A stretch of 64,000 nt of DNA, from the NCBI RefSeq assembly GCF_900636545.1, contig NZ_LR134290.1, positions 2,790,001 to 2,854,000 of the forward strand. The letters run 5' to 3'. Shown piece after piece: positions 1 through 8,938 of this stretch. Both the position numbers and the translations under genes were made by a program. Position 1 is the first letter of the stretch, and every line of letters starts with the position of its first letter. The notes below the pieces were generated by a model. The model was given only the letters and a program-made list of their open reading frames with translations, did not search any database and was not told where the DNA came from. This DNA is from Pseudomonas mendocina (GTDB taxonomy: Bacteria > Pseudomonadota > Gammaproteobacteria > Pseudomonadales > Pseudomonadaceae).

Positions 1-1473
1 GCCGGACATGCCGTTGCAGGTGGTGCAGGCGTAGGCAACGATGCCGAAGCCGAGCTTCTCCAGTTCCGGCAGCAGGCCGGCCTCTTCGAGGTACAGCTTG
101 GCGACTTTCGAGCCGGGAGCGAACGACGTTTTCACCCAGGTTTTGCGCACGAGGCCCAGCGCATTGGCCTTCTTCGCCACCAGACCGGCGGCGATGACGT
201 TGCGCGGGTTGGAAGTGTTGGTGCAACTGGTGATGGCGGCGATGATCACCGCGCCATCTGGCATCAGCCCCTGGGCTTCTTCACCCTTGCCGGCTTGCAG
301 CTTGGCTTCGTCGGCGATACCGCGCTCGGCCAGCGCCGAGGTCGGCAGGCGCCGATGCGGGTTGCTCGGGCCGGCCATGTTGCGCACCACGCTGCCCAGG
401 TCGAAACGCAGCACGCGCTCGTACTCGGCGGTTTTCAGCGCGTCGCTCCACAGGCCAAGGGTCTTGGCGTAGGTTTCCACCAACGCCACCTGCTCCGGCT
501 CGCGGCCAGTAAGCTTGAGGTAGTCGATGGTCTGACCGTCGATATAGAACATCGAGGCGGTGGCGCCGTATTCCGGGCACATGTTGGAGATGGTCGCGCG
601 GTCACCGATGGACAGGCTGTCCGCACCCTCGCCGAAGAACTCGACGTAGGCACCCACGACGCGCTCCTTGCGCAGGAACTCGGTCAGCGCCAGGACGATA
701 TCGGTGGCGGTAATGCCCGGCTGACGCTTGCCGGTCAGTTCGACGCCGACGATATCGGGCAGGCGCATCATCGATGGGTGACCAAGCATCACCGTCTCGG
801 CCTCCAGACCGCCGACGCCAATGGCGATCACGCCCAGTGCATCCACGTGCGGGGTGTGCGAGTCGGTGCCGACGCAGGTGTCGGGGAAGGCGATGCCGCC
901 GCGCGCCTGGATCACCGGGCTCATCTTCTCCAGGTTGATCTGGTGCATGATGCCGTTGCCGGCCGGGATCACGTCGACGTTCTTGAACGCTGTTTTCGTC
1001 CAGTCGATGAAGTGGAAGCGATCCTCGTTGCGGCGATCCTCGATGGCGCGGTTCTTCTCGAAGGCATCCGGGTCGAAGCCCGGCGCTTCCACGGCCAGCG
1101 AGTGGTCGACGATCAACTGGGTCGGCACCACCGGGTTGACCTTGGACGGATCACCACCTTTTTCGGCGATGGCGTCGCGCAAGCCGGCCAGGTCGACCAG
1201 CGCGGTCTGGCCAAGAATGTCGTGGCAGACCACGCGCGCCGGGTACCAGGGAAAATCCAGGTCGCGCTTGCGGTAGACCAGTTGCTCCAGCGAGGCGGTC
1301 AGATCCTGCCGATCGCAGCGACGCACCAGTTGCTCGGCAAGTACGCGCGAGGTGTAGGGCAGCTTGTCCCAAGCGCCGGCCTGGATCGACTCGACCGCCT
1401 CGCGGGCGTCGAAGTAATCCAGCGCGGTGCCAGGCAGGCGCTTGCGGTATTGGCTATTCACGGTGTCATTCAT
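1..1473 (-). CDS. acnD: AcnD, Fe/S-dependent 2-methylcitrate dehydratase (3' end outside window)
   Basis: Aconitase-family enzyme of the methylcitrate cycle. In the AcnD/PrpF route it dehydrates 2-methylcitrate to a 2-methylaconitate isomer. The visible 491 codons start MNDTVNSQYRKRLPG and stay open to the left edge, so roughly the C-terminal 40% (an AcnD is about 860 residues) is missing. Aconitase signatures are visible: DTCVGTDSHTPHVDALGVIA, and cluster-binding cysteines in AAITSCTNTSNP and YACTTCNGMSG at the edge. The ATG at 1473 lies two bases after the prpC stop, which indicates translational coupling. A prpF gene would be expected next, beyond the edge. The long open frame on the opposite strand here is a high-GC shadow. 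Confidence 0.95.
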   Translation of the reverse strand, partial: MNDTVNSQYRKRLPGTALDYFDAREAVESIQAGAWDKLPYTSRVLAEQLVRRCDRQDLTASLEQLVYRKRDLDFPWYPARVVCHDILGQTALVDLAGLRDAIAEKGGDPSKVNPVVPTQLIVDHSLAVEAPGFDPDAFEKNRAIEDRRNEDRFHFIDWTKTAFKNVDVIPAGNGIMHQINLEKMSPVIQARGGIAFPDTCVGTDSHTPHVDALGVIAIGVGGLEAETVMLGHPSMMRLPDIVGVELTGKRQPGITATDIVLALTEFLRKERVVGAYVEFFGEGADSLSIGDRATISNMCPEYGATASMFYIDGQTIDYLKLTGREPEQVALVETYAKTLGLWSDALKTAEYERVLRFDLGSVVRNMAGPSNPHRRLPTSALAERGIADEAKLQAGKGEEAQGLMPDGAVIIAAITSCTNTSNPRNVIAAGLVAKKANALGLVRKTWVKTSFAPGSKVAKLYLEEAGLLPELEKLGFGIVAYACTTCNGMSG

Positions 1474-1475
1474 GG

Positions 1476-2633
1476 TTATTTACGATCCTTGAGCGGCACG
1501 AACTTCAGGTCTTCGGGGCCTGTGTAGTTGGCGCTCGGACGGATGATCTTGCCGTCGATGCGTTGCTCGATGACATGAGCGGACCAGCCGGCGGTGCGGG
1601 CGATGACGAACAGCGGGGTGAACATGGCGGTGGGCACGCCCATCATGTGGTAGCTGACGGCGCTGAACCAATCGAGGTTGGGGAACATCTTCTTGATGTC
1701 CCACATGATAGTTTCCAGACGCTCGGCGATGTCGAACATCTTGGTATTGCCCTGCTCCACGGACAGCTCGCGGGCCACTTCCTTGATCACCTTGTTGCGT
1801 GGGTCGCTCACGGTGTAGACCGGATGACCGAAGCCGATCACCACTTCCTTGCGCCCTACCCGCTCGCGGATATCGGCCTCGGCCTCGTCCGGGTTGTCGT
1901 AGCGCTTCTGCACCTCGAAGGCCACCTCGTTGGCGCCGCCGTGTTTCGGCCCACGCAGCGCGCCGATAGCGCCGGCGATGCAGGAGAACAGGTCGGAACC
2001 GGTACCGGCGATCACCCGCGAGGTGAAGGTCGAAGCGTTGAATTCATGCTCGGCGTACAGGTTGAGTGAGGTATGCATGGCGCGTACCCAGGACTCGCGC
2101 GGTTTCTCGCCATGCAGCAGATGCAGGAAATGGCCACCGATGGAGTCGTCATCGGTATCCACCTCGATGCGCTTGCCGTTGTGGCTGTAGTGGTACCAGT
2201 ACAGCAGCGCCGAACCAAGGCTGGCCATCAGCTTGTCGGCGATATCACGAGCACCCGGATGGTTGTGGTCGTCCTTCTCCGGCGCCAGGCAACCGAGTAC
2301 GGAGACGGCGGTGCGCATCACGTCCATCGGATGGGCCGAGGGCGGCAGTTGTTCCAGTGCGGCCTTGACCCCAGCAGGCAGACCACGCAGGGCCTTGAGC
2401 TTGGCCTTGTAGCCAGCCAGCTCGGCGACGTTGGGCAACTTGCCGTGCACCAGCAAGTGGGCAATTTCCTCGAACTCGCAGCGGTTGGCGAAATCGAGCA
2501 CATCATAGCCGCGGTAGTGCAGGTCGTTGCCGGTGCGGCCGACGGTGCACAGCGCGGTGTTGCCGGCGGCGGTGCCGCTCAGGGCGACGGATTTTTTCGG
2601 TTTGAAGCCAGGGGTGGTTTCGGTGGCACTCAT
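1476..2633 (-). CDS. prpC: 2-methylcitrate synthase
   Basis: Condenses propionyl-CoA with oxaloacetate to give 2-methylcitrate, the first committed step of propionate oxidation. The 385-residue protein is a normal short type-I citrate synthase. It shows the citrate-synthase active-site regions with conserved His and Asp: [37 protein letters not shown] and the C-terminal segment from [20 protein letters not shown] onward. It lies between prpB and acnD on the same strand, and this context favours methylcitrate over ordinary citrate synthase. A purine-rich Shine-Dalgarno (GAGGAGATAACC) precedes the ATG at 2633. It should be co-transcribed with prpB across a 120-bp spacer that holds a repeat hairpin. 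Confidence 0.95.
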   Translation of the reverse strand: MSATETTPGFKPKKSVALSGTAAGNTALCTVGRTGNDLHYRGYDVLDFANRCEFEEIAHLLVHGKLPNVAELAGYKAKLKALRGLPAGVKAALEQLPPSAHPMDVMRTAVSVLGCLAPEKDDHNHPGARDIADKLMASLGSALLYWYHYSHNGKRIEVDTDDDSIGGHFLHLLHGEKPRESWVRAMHTSLNLYAEHEFNASTFTSRVIAGTGSDLFSCIAGAIGALRGPKHGGANEVAFEVQKRYDNPDEAEADIRERVGRKEVVIGFGHPVYTVSDPRNKVIKEVARELSVEQGNTKMFDIAERLETIMWDIKKMFPNLDWFSAVSYHMMGVPTAMFTPLFVIARTAGWSAHVIEQRIDGKIIRPSANYTGPEDLKFVPLKDRK

Positions 2634-2680
2634 GGTTATCTCCTCGACTCTTTTTGTTCTGCTGAGCTTTGCGGGGGGGG

Positions 2681-2750
2681 CGATTCGCTTCGGCCCACCG
2701 GCAGCGCTGATGCGGTGGGCTGAAACGAATCGTCGCCCGGCCCACCCTAC
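2681..2750. repeat. REP-like inverted repeat between prpB and prpC
   Basis: Nested inverted repeats: CGATTCG at 2681-2687 pairs with CGAATCG at 2726-2732, and GCCCACCG at 2693-2700 pairs with CGGTGGGC at 2713-2720. A run of eight or more G's lies just to the left. The element ends in GGCCCACCCTAC, an ending typical of dispersed Pseudomonas REP hairpins. It fills most of the 120-bp gap inside the operon, so it could act as an mRNA processing or stability element between prpB and prpC. Confidence 0.6.
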
Positions 2751-2753
2751 TGT

Positions 2754-3641
2754 TTACTTCTTGCCGGCGGCGAACAGCGCGTCGAGCTTCTGCTCGAAGG
2801 CGTGATAGCCGATGCGGTCGTACAGCTCGGCACGAGTCTGCATCAGTTCAATGACGTCTTTCTGATGGCCGTTCTGGCGAATCGAGGTGTAGACAGTTTC
2901 CGCCGCTTTGTTCGCCGCGCGGAAGGCCGACAGCGGATAAAGCTGGACGGCCACACCGACCGAGGCCAGTTCGTCGCGGCTGAACAGCGGCGTGGCACCG
3001 AATTCGGTGATGTTGGCCAGCACCGGCACCTTCAGCGCCTCGACGAAACGCTTGTAGGTCGGCAGGTCGTAGGCAGCCTCGGCGAAAATGCCGTCAGCGC
3101 CGGCCTCGACGTAGGCCTGGCACCGCTCGATGGCGGCGTCCACGCCCTCGGCCTGGATGGCGTCGGTGCGGGCGATGAGGAAGAAGTCCGGATCGGTCTT
3201 GGCGTCAGCGGCAGCCTTCACGCGGTCGACCATTTCCTCGCAGGAGACGATCTCCTTGCCCGGACGGTGGCCACAGCGCTTGGCACCGACCTGATCCTCG
3301 ATATGCGCCGCAGCAGCGCCGGCCTTGATCAGGTTCTTGATGGTGCGCTCGATATTGAAGGCCGATGGGCCGAAGCCGGTGTCGATGTCGACCAGCAGCG
3401 GCAGATCGCAGACATCGGTGATGCGGCGTACGTCGGTGAGCACGTCATCCAGGGTATTGATGCCCAGATCCGGCAGCCCGAGCGAGCCGGCTGCAACACC
3501 GCCACCGGACAGGTAGATGGCACGAAAGCCGGCACGCTTGGCCAGCAGTGCATGGTTGGCGTTGATCGCGCCGATCACCTGCAGCGGTTGCTCTTCGGCG
3601 AGGGCCTGGCGGAAACGCTGGCCGGCGGAAAGCTGGGTCAT
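2754..3641 (-). CDS. prpB: 2-methylisocitrate lyase
   Basis: Cleaves 2-methylisocitrate to pyruvate and succinate, the last step of the methylcitrate cycle. The 295 residues are the usual PrpB length. Isocitrate-lyase/PEP-mutase superfamily features are clear: [18 protein letters not shown] near the N-terminus, the Mg-binding acidic motif [10 protein letters not shown], and the catalytic-loop region [19 protein letters not shown] with its cysteine. The ATG overlaps the stop of the upstream GntR gene by four bases (ATGA). A good Shine-Dalgarno (AGGTGATTC) lies within the end of that gene, so regulator and enzyme are translated as a coupled pair. Confidence 0.96.
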   Translation of the reverse strand: MTQLSAGQRFRQALAEEQPLQVIGAINANHALLAKRAGFRAIYLSGGGVAAGSLGLPDLGINTLDDVLTDVRRITDVCDLPLLVDIDTGFGPSAFNIERTIKNLIKAGAAAAHIEDQVGAKRCGHRPGKEIVSCEEMVDRVKAAADAKTDPDFFLIARTDAIQAEGVDAAIERCQAYVEAGADGIFAEAAYDLPTYKRFVEALKVPVLANITEFGATPLFSRDELASVGVAVQLYPLSAFRAANKAAETVYTSIRQNGHQKDVIELMQTRAELYDRIGYHAFEQKLDALFAAGKK

Positions 3642-4360
3642 GAATCACCTCGGGTCTTGGATGAAGTGGCGAGCGCTTCGCTGTAGTGGCGCTCGATATT
3701 GCGCTTGGAGGCGCCGATGTGACGGCGCATCAGCAGTTCGGCCAGTTCGCCGTCACGGTCGGCGATGGCATCGAGAATGCGGTGATGTTCGGTGAAAGCC
3801 TGGTGCGGCCGATTGGGCGTGGCGGAGAACTGCAGGCGATACATGCGCACCAGCTGGTACAGCTCGTCGCACAACAGTTTGGCCAGGGTGCGGTTGCCGC
3901 TGCCCTGGATGATCCGGTAGTGAAAGTCGAAGTCGCCTTCCTGCTGGTAGTAGCCGACGCCGGCCTTGAAGGCGGCGTCCTGCTCGTGCAGCTCCAGCAC
4001 CCGGCGCAGCTCATCGATCTCCTGCTGGGTCATGCGCTCGGCCGCCAGGCGGCAAGCCATGCCCTCGAGGGATTCGCGAATCTCGTACAGCTCGATCAGC
4101 TCGGCATGGCTGAGCGACACCACCCGTGCGCCCACATGCGGCACGCGCACCAGCAGCTTCTGCCCCTCCAGCCGGTGGATCGCCTCACGCAGCGGCCCCC
4201 GGCTGATGCCGTAGGTGCGCGCCAGCTCGGGCTCGGAGATCTTGCTGCCCGGCGCGATCTCGCCCTTGACGATGGCCGCCTGGATCAGGCGAAACACATG
4301 CTCGGAAAGTGTTTCCGAATCCACCTGCGGCATTGCCGGCGCATCTGATTCTAGCAGCAT
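3638..4360 (-). CDS. GntR-family (FadR-type) regulator of the prp operon
   Basis: First gene of the methylcitrate operon and its likely autoregulated repressor. An N-terminal winged helix-turn-helix includes [19 protein letters not shown] and [22 protein letters not shown]-terminal FCD effector domain follows (region [20 protein letters not shown], with His residues such as FDFHYRII). I chose the ATG at 4360; the frame stays open upstream through a GTG and a TTG up to 4375, and another ATG lies at 4333. No clear Shine-Dalgarno precedes the 4360 start. The TGTCGACA operator core at 4364-4371 ends three bases before it, so the transcript may be nearly leaderless or the start may be internal. 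Confidence 0.9.
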   Translation of the reverse strand: MLLESDAPAMPQVDSETLSEHVFRLIQAAIVKGEIAPGSKISEPELARTYGISRGPLREAIHRLEGQKLLVRVPHVGARVVSLSHAELIELYEIRESLEGMACRLAAERMTQQEIDELRRVLELHEQDAAFKAGVGYYQQEGDFDFHYRIIQGSGNRTLAKLLCDELYQLVRMYRLQFSATPNRPHQAFTEHHRILDAIADRDGELAELLMRRHIGASKRNIERHYSEALATSSKTRGDS

Positions 4361-4361
4361 G

Positions 4362-4376
4362 ATTGTCGACACCAAT
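4362..4376. promoter_or_regulatory. Proximal operator of the GntR/prp regulator
   Basis: The sequence ATTGTCGACACCAAT contains the palindromic core TGTCGACA (4364-4371), which matches the core of the stronger palindrome 74 bp upstream. FadR-type GntR proteins bind TNGT-N-ACNA style sites, which fits. It abuts the regulator's start codon, so binding there would block transcription of the whole operon. Assignment to this regulator is inferred from position and motif reuse. Confidence 0.6.
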
Positions 4377-4434
4377 AACTTTCAATGGCGATAAAAATAC
4401 GCCATAACGGCAAAATCGTCAAAGCAGAGCAAAG

Positions 4435-4448
4435 TATTGTCGACAATA
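4435..4448. promoter_or_regulatory. Distal operator, perfect 14-bp palindrome
   Basis: TATTGTCGACAATA is a perfect palindrome in the intergenic region upstream of the prp operon. It shares TTGTCGACA with the site at 4362-4376. The centres are 74 bp apart, about seven helical turns, so the pair could support looping or cooperative binding. It lies between the divergent prp operon and the protease gene at 4665 and could affect both. Confidence 0.65.
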
Positions 4449-4664
4449 TTTTTCTTCTGCCACGCTCGCCGAGGCGCGACCTTACTTGCAGAAAGCTACA
4501 TAAGCTGCTGTCAGCACGGAAAATCCCCATGTTAGAATCCACCTACTCACGCCCGGTTAACGCCTTTTGCCATGCCTGCTAGACTTCCCGGCAGACAGTT
4601 ATATGGCAGGATGCCGCCAGACGCTGTCGCTCACCCGCCCCTGGCAATACCTTCTCAAGGACAC

Positions 4665-5201
4665 ATGAGACTGAAACCCTTCTCCCTGTTTCTCTGCCTG
4701 CTCACCTTGTCCTGCCCGGCCCTGGCCATGGGCAAGTCGATCTATGGCCTGAACGAATACATTCATATAGAAGAACTGGATCTGCAGGTAGCGGCCAAGC
4801 TCGACACCGGCGCCAAGACGGCTTCGCTCAGCGCGCGCGACATCAAACGCTTCAAGCGTGACGGAGAAACCTGGGTGCGCTTCGTGCTGGCCATCGATGA
4901 TGCCCACGAGCGGACCATCGAACGGCCACTGGCGCGCATCAGCAAGATCAAACGACGGGCTGGCGACTTCGATCCCGAAGAGGACAAGAGCTACACCGCA
5001 CGCCCTGTCATCGACCTTGAACTGTGCATGGGGCAGACCCTGCGCACCATCGAAGTGAACTTGACCGACCGAAGCGCATTCCAATACCCGCTTCTGATCG
5101 GCTCCGAAGCGCTCAAGGACTTCGAAGCCATGGTCGATCCAAGCCTTAAATACGCGGCCGGCAAACCCGACTGCACCGACGACGCAACCCCTGGCGAGTA
5201 A
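4665..5201 (+). CDS. Secreted retropepsin-like aspartic protease (COG4067 / RimB-like)
   Basis: First gene of a three-gene cassette. The 178-residue protein begins MRLKPFSLFLCLLTLSCPALA, a signal peptide, so the domain should be periplasmic. The fold is the 'ATP-dependent zinc protease' family, now regarded as retropepsin-like. The catalytic motif AKLDTGAKTASL has its D-T-G at residues 47-49, and the conserved region YPLLIGSEAL lies near the C-terminus. I chose the ATG at 4665 because it gives a clean signal peptide and follows AAGG; the frame is open upstream to 4572. The next gene starts five bases after the stop. Such proteases pair with RimK-like ligases and may trim a ligase-made peptide modification; no substrate is visible here. 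Confidence 0.85.
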   Translation: MRLKPFSLFLCLLTLSCPALAMGKSIYGLNEYIHIEELDLQVAAKLDTGAKTASLSARDIKRFKRDGETWVRFVLAIDDAHERTIERPLARISKIKRRAGDFDPEEDKSYTARPVIDLELCMGQTLRTIEVNLTDRSAFQYPLLIGSEALKDFEAMVDPSLKYAAGKPDCTDDATPGE

Positions 5202-5206
5202 TTCCC

Positions 5207-6733
5207 ATGCGCTCTCTTAACCTGCATCTGAAAGTCCTGATCACCCTGCTGGTGACCCTGGGCGTTCTGATTACGGCATACCAAATCTTCATTCTCGGCA
5301 TCCCGGTGACCGAGGACGAGACCGACGATCTGTGGAACATCGACGCCAAGGTCGAATTCCAGGCGACCCCGCGCGAGCCGGTGAAGCTGCAGATGTTCGT
5401 ACCGCCGCTGAACCAGGATTACGTGAGTCTCAACGAGAGCTTCATTTCCAACAACTACGGCGTCAGCGTCAACCGTGTGGACGGCAACCGCCGTGTCACC
5501 TGGTCGGCCCGTCGTGCCAGCGGCAAGCAGACCCTTTACTACCGTCTGGTCCTGACCAAGCGCTACAGCGGTGAACAACCACCGGCCAAAGGCCCGATCT
5601 TCCGCGACAGCATCCCGGTCGAAGGCCCGGAGAAGATCGCAGCCGAAGCCCTGCTCGCGCCGATCCGCCAGCACTCGGCAGACGTCGAAACCTTCATCAG
5701 CGAGACCATCAAGCGCGTCAACAACGCCAACGACGACAACGTCAAGCTGCTGCTCGGCGGCGACGCCTCCACCGCCAACAAGGCCAAGGTGGTCGACCTG
5801 CTGCTGTCCATCGCTCACGTGCCTATGGAACGCGTTCACACCATTCGCCTGCAGGCCGAGGTGGCGCAGTCGCCGGAGCTGTGGCTGCGCAGCTTCAATG
5901 GCCAGAAGTGGCTGTATTTCAACCCGGAAACCGGTGAGCAGGGCCTGCCGGCCGATCGCCTGGTCTGGTGGATCGGCGATGGCGATCTGGTCAGCCTCGA
6001 AGGCGGCCGTCAGGCGCAGGTCAGCTTCAGCCTGAACAACAGCGAGATGAACGCCATTCGCCTGGCCAAGCTGACCGACGAGAACACCGACGCCAGCTTC
6101 CTCGAATACTCGCTGTACGGGCTGCCGCTGCAGACCCAGCAGACCTTCATGATCATGGTGATGATCCCGATCGGCGTGCTGGTCATCCTGATCCTGCGCA
6201 ACCTCGGCGGCCTGCAGACCCTCGGCACCTTCACCCCGGTACTGATCGCCCTGGCCTTCCGTGAAACCCAGCTGGGCTTCGGTATCTTCCTGTTCACCGT
6301 GATAACGGCACTGGGCCTGTCGCTACGCTCCTATCTGGAACACCTCAAACTACAGATGCTACCGCGCCTGTCGGTGGTACTGACCTTCGTCGTGGTGTTG
6401 ATCGCCGCCATCAGCCTGCTCAGCCACAAGCTGGGCCTGGAACGCGGCCTGTCGGTGGCGCTGTTCCCGATGGTGATTCTGACCATGACCATCGAACGTC
6501 TGTCGATCACCTGGGAAGAGCGCGGTGGTGGCCACGCCTTCAAGGTCGCCATCGGCACCCTGTTCGCCGCAACCATCGCCCACCTGCTGATGAGCGTGCC
6601 GGAGCTGGTGTACTTCGTGTTCACCTTCCCAGCGATCCTGCTGATCCTGGTGGGCTTCATGCTGGCGATGGGTCGCTACCGTGGCTACCGCCTGACCGAA
6701 CTGTTCCGTTTCAAAGCCTTCCTCAAGGACTAA
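5207..6733 (+). CDS. rloB: Membrane protein: inactive transglutaminase domain plus 7TM-type helices (RloB-like)
   Basis: 508 residues. An N-terminal membrane helix (about residues 8-30) leads into a large periplasmic region (to about residue 310) resembling a transglutaminase-like fold, but I see no clear Cys-His-Asp triad. The C-terminus is a bundle of hydrophobic helices, from FMIMVMIPIGVLVILIL to ILLILVGFMLAMG. This is the architecture described as inactive transglutaminase fused to seven transmembrane helices. It is always found between a retropepsin-like protease and a RimK-like ATP-grasp ligase, as here. Some annotations call it the osmotic stress tolerance protein RloB; I recall that name from memory and see no functional proof in the sequence. 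It is tightly spaced with both neighbours. Confidence 0.85.
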   Translation: MRSLNLHLKVLITLLVTLGVLITAYQIFILGIPVTEDETDDLWNIDAKVEFQATPREPVKLQMFVPPLNQDYVSLNESFISNNYGVSVNRVDGNRRVTWSARRASGKQTLYYRLVLTKRYSGEQPPAKGPIFRDSIPVEGPEKIAAEALLAPIRQHSADVETFISETIKRVNNANDDNVKLLLGGDASTANKAKVVDLLLSIAHVPMERVHTIRLQAEVAQSPELWLRSFNGQKWLYFNPETGEQGLPADRLVWWIGDGDLVSLEGGRQAQVSFSLNNSEMNAIRLAKLTDENTDASFLEYSLYGLPLQTQQTFMIMVMIPIGVLVILILRNLGGLQTLGTFTPVLIALAFRETQLGFGIFLFTVITALGLSLRSYLEHLKLQMLPRLSVVLTFVVVLIAAISLLSHKLGLERGLSVALFPMVILTMTIERLSITWEERGGGHAFKVAIGTLFAATIAHLLMSVPELVYFVFTFPAILLILVGFMLAMGRYRGYRLTELFRFKAFLKD

Positions 6734-6737
6734 GACC

Positions 6738-7724
6738 ATGTTCGGCCTGATCAAGACGTGGAAGGCCCTTGAAGCCAAAGGCATCATGGGCATCAACCGA
6801 CGTAATGCGGACTACGTGCTGAAGTACAACAAACGGCACCTGTATCCCATCGTCGACGACAAGATCATCACCAAGGAGCGGGCCATCGAGGCCGGCATCG
6901 ACGTGCCGGAGATGTACGGCATCATCGAAACCGAGAAGGAAATCGACAAGCTCGACGAGATCATCGCCGGGCGCAGCGATTTCGTCATCAAGCCGGCGCA
7001 AGGTGCCGGCGGTGACGGCATCATGGTCATCGCGGATCGTTTCGAGGACCGTTTCAAGACGGTCTCCGGCAAGATCGTCAGCCATGAGGAGCTGGAACAG
7101 CAGATTTCCAGCATCCTTTCAGGCCTGTATTCGCTCGGTGGTCACCGTGACCGCGCGCTGATCGAGTACCGCGTGACCCCGGACACCATCTTCAAGAGCA
7201 TCAGCTACGAAGGCGTACCAGACATCCGCATCATCGTGCTGATGGGCTATCCGGTGATGGCCATGCTGCGCTTGCCCACCCGCCAGTCCAACGGCAAGGC
7301 CAACCTGCACCAGGGCGCCATCGGCGTGGGTGTGGACCTCGCCACGGGTGTGACCCTGCGCGGCACCTGGCTGAACAACAAGATCAGCAAGCACCCGGAC
7401 ACCACCAACGCGGTGGACGGTGTGCAACTGCCGAACTGGGACGGTTTCATGAAGCTCGCCGCCGGCTGTTACGAATTGTGCGGCCTGGGCTACATCGGTG
7501 TGGACATGGTGCTGGATCAGGACAAGGGCCCGTTGATTCTCGAGCTCAACGCCCGCCCCGGCCTGAACATCCAGATCGCCAACGACTGCGGCCTGACCCA
7601 TCGTGCTCACGCCGTAGAAGCTCGCCTGGAAGAATTGAAGGCCAAGGGCATTCAGGAAGATGCCGAAGAGCGCGTACGTTTCTCCCAGGAGCTGTTTGGC
7701 CATATCGTCAGCAAGGAAGTCTGA
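6738..7724 (+). CDS. rloC: RimK-like ATP-grasp alpha-L-glutamate ligase-like protein (RloC-like)
   Basis: 328 residues, cytoplasmic, with no signal peptide. ATP-grasp features are visible: a lysine-containing nucleotide-binding strand and Gly-rich loop in FVIKPAQGAGGDGIMVI, and Mg-binding residues at the C-terminus in LILELNARPGLNIQIAN. Members ligate an amino acid, often glutamate, onto an amine or carboxylate, but this subgroup's acceptor is unknown. It starts four bases after the upstream membrane protein and completes the protease / transglutaminase-7TM / ligase cassette. This gene set has been proposed as a peptide-tag making and removing system. It faces the MalM-family gene tail to tail. 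Confidence 0.87.
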   Translation: MFGLIKTWKALEAKGIMGINRRNADYVLKYNKRHLYPIVDDKIITKERAIEAGIDVPEMYGIIETEKEIDKLDEIIAGRSDFVIKPAQGAGGDGIMVIADRFEDRFKTVSGKIVSHEELEQQISSILSGLYSLGGHRDRALIEYRVTPDTIFKSISYEGVPDIRIIVLMGYPVMAMLRLPTRQSNGKANLHQGAIGVGVDLATGVTLRGTWLNNKISKHPDTTNAVDGVQLPNWDGFMKLAAGCYELCGLGYIGVDMVLDQDKGPLILELNARPGLNIQIANDCGLTHRAHAVEARLEELKAKGIQEDAEERVRFSQELFGHIVSKEV

Positions 7725-7744
7725 CGCTCGGCTACCGTAGCGTC

Positions 7745-7769
7745 GCGCCAGGTCACCCCGACCTGGCGC
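7745..7769. terminator. Bidirectional hairpin between convergent genes
   Basis: GCGCCAGGTC (7745-7754), a five-base loop ACCCC, then GACCTGGCGC (7760-7769): a perfect 10-bp stem in the 58-bp gap between two converging genes. There is no clear T-run on either side, so it may work as a processing or Rho-assisted end rather than a classic intrinsic terminator. Confidence 0.45.
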
Positions 7770-7782
7770 GCCCAAGGCTGGC

Positions 7783-8934
7783 TCAACGCACGATTGCCAG
7801 CTCGAACGCTCCTTCGTCCGCATGCGCATGCCGCTGCATGCCCGCCGCATCCACAGCCAGGTCCTGCAACGGCCGCTTGAACGGCTTGTTGTCCAGCGTC
7901 TGCAGACTGCGATCCTCGTCGGTAGTGATCAGCAGTACGTAACGCTCACCACGTTCGGCGCGCACCTGCACCGTGCCCTCGATGTAGGCGTAGCGGTACC
8001 AGGTCTCCGGATGCAGCTGATAAACCGCGTCGCTGACCAGTCGGGTCGGCCGCTTGGCCTCGTCGAGAAACAGCAGCGATGGATAGACCACCTGGCGGTT
8101 GGCAAAACTGCGCACACGCAATCCATAACTTTGCCGCGATGTCGGCAGTTTCAGCGCAGCGTAATAACTGCGCCCCATCGGGAAGTCGAAACTGGGCGAG
8201 AAGCGATCCAGCTCTTCATAGCGAGGCTCCTCAGCCGACAACACACTGAAGTCGCTGTCGCGCAGTTGCCCGCAACAACGAATCGACAATTCGCCATACA
8301 GGTTTTCACCACGCGCCTGACTGCCCTCAAGCAGCGCCTGCATGGCAGCGCTAGGCTGGCCATCGAGCATCGGCAACGACGGTTTGCTGCGCTCGAACTC
8401 GATCTGCCGACCCTCGCTGTAGCGCACCGATGAAGCAGTCGTGCTGGAAGCAGAGGTTTGCTGCTGGGTAGGCACGGGCGAATTGTGAGTCCGCCCCTGT
8501 TCGTCGACCCAGGTGTAATAGGGGCTGTCGTAGCTGCCACGGGTAAAACCTCGCCCTTCCAGCACGGCCGAGTCGATGTACTCCCCTGCCCGTTCCCCGG
8601 TGGCCAATACCTGATCGCGATCCGACGCACCGGCAATCTGTGCGCCGGCATAAAAACTGTTCTGCAGTTGGCCATTGCCATCGACCCAGGTGAAATAGCG
8701 GCGCTTGCTCTCCCCCGTGCTTGGCGCACTACCCGGCCAGGCACCGCCGTCTCCGAGCCGCGTCTGATCGCTCTGTTCAGCGCGGCGCTTGGCCTGGCCC
8801 TGCTGCTCGGCGAAACGGTTATCGACGAAAGTGTTGTGCACCCTTCCAAGATCATCGACCCAGGTCAGGTAACGGCTGCTGGCAGTGGCCTGCACCCAGG
8901 GCAACAATGCCAAGACGATAATCAGACTGCGCAT
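7783..8934 (-). CDS. MalM-family protein with three Y-x-TWVD-x-x-G repeats
   Basis: 383 residues with a short signal peptide (MRSLIIVLALLPWVQATA). Three near-identical short repeats of DUF4124-like type start at about residues 22, 80 and 140: YLTWVDDLGRVHNTFV, YFTWVDGNGQLQNSFY and YYTWVDEQGRTHNSPV. Ser/Gln-rich spacers separate them. The C-terminal third looks like the MalM (maltose operon periplasmic protein) domain: SYYAALKLPTSRQSYGLRVR, then VYPSLLFLDEAKRPTRLV. It is the last gene of the five-gene secretion-type block, four bases after the FadL-type gene. It may be a periplasmic or surface accessory; TWVD repeats in related proteins are suspected envelope or peptidoglycan-binding units, which is inference. 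Confidence 0.75.
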   Translation of the reverse strand: MRSLIIVLALLPWVQATASSRYLTWVDDLGRVHNTFVDNRFAEQQGQAKRRAEQSDQTRLGDGGAWPGSAPSTGESKRRYFTWVDGNGQLQNSFYAGAQIAGASDRDQVLATGERAGEYIDSAVLEGRGFTRGSYDSPYYTWVDEQGRTHNSPVPTQQQTSASSTTASSVRYSEGRQIEFERSKPSLPMLDGQPSAAMQALLEGSQARGENLYGELSIRCCGQLRDSDFSVLSAEEPRYEELDRFSPSFDFPMGRSYYAALKLPTSRQSYGLRVRSFANRQVVYPSLLFLDEAKRPTRLVSDAVYQLHPETWYRYAYIEGTVQVRAERGERYVLLITTDEDRSLQTLDNKPFKRPLQDLAVDAAGMQRHAHADEGAFELAIVR

Positions 8935-8938
8935 CGCC

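Noticed and set aside
295..1527. 410-codon open frame on the plus strand
   Set aside because: Fully antisense to acnD and prpC, with His/Asp/Gln/Arg-rich composition typical of antisense frames of high-GC genes.
1476..2633. Housekeeping citrate synthase GltA
   Set aside because: Length (385) and prp context favour methylcitrate synthase; GltA is longer and encoded elsewhere.
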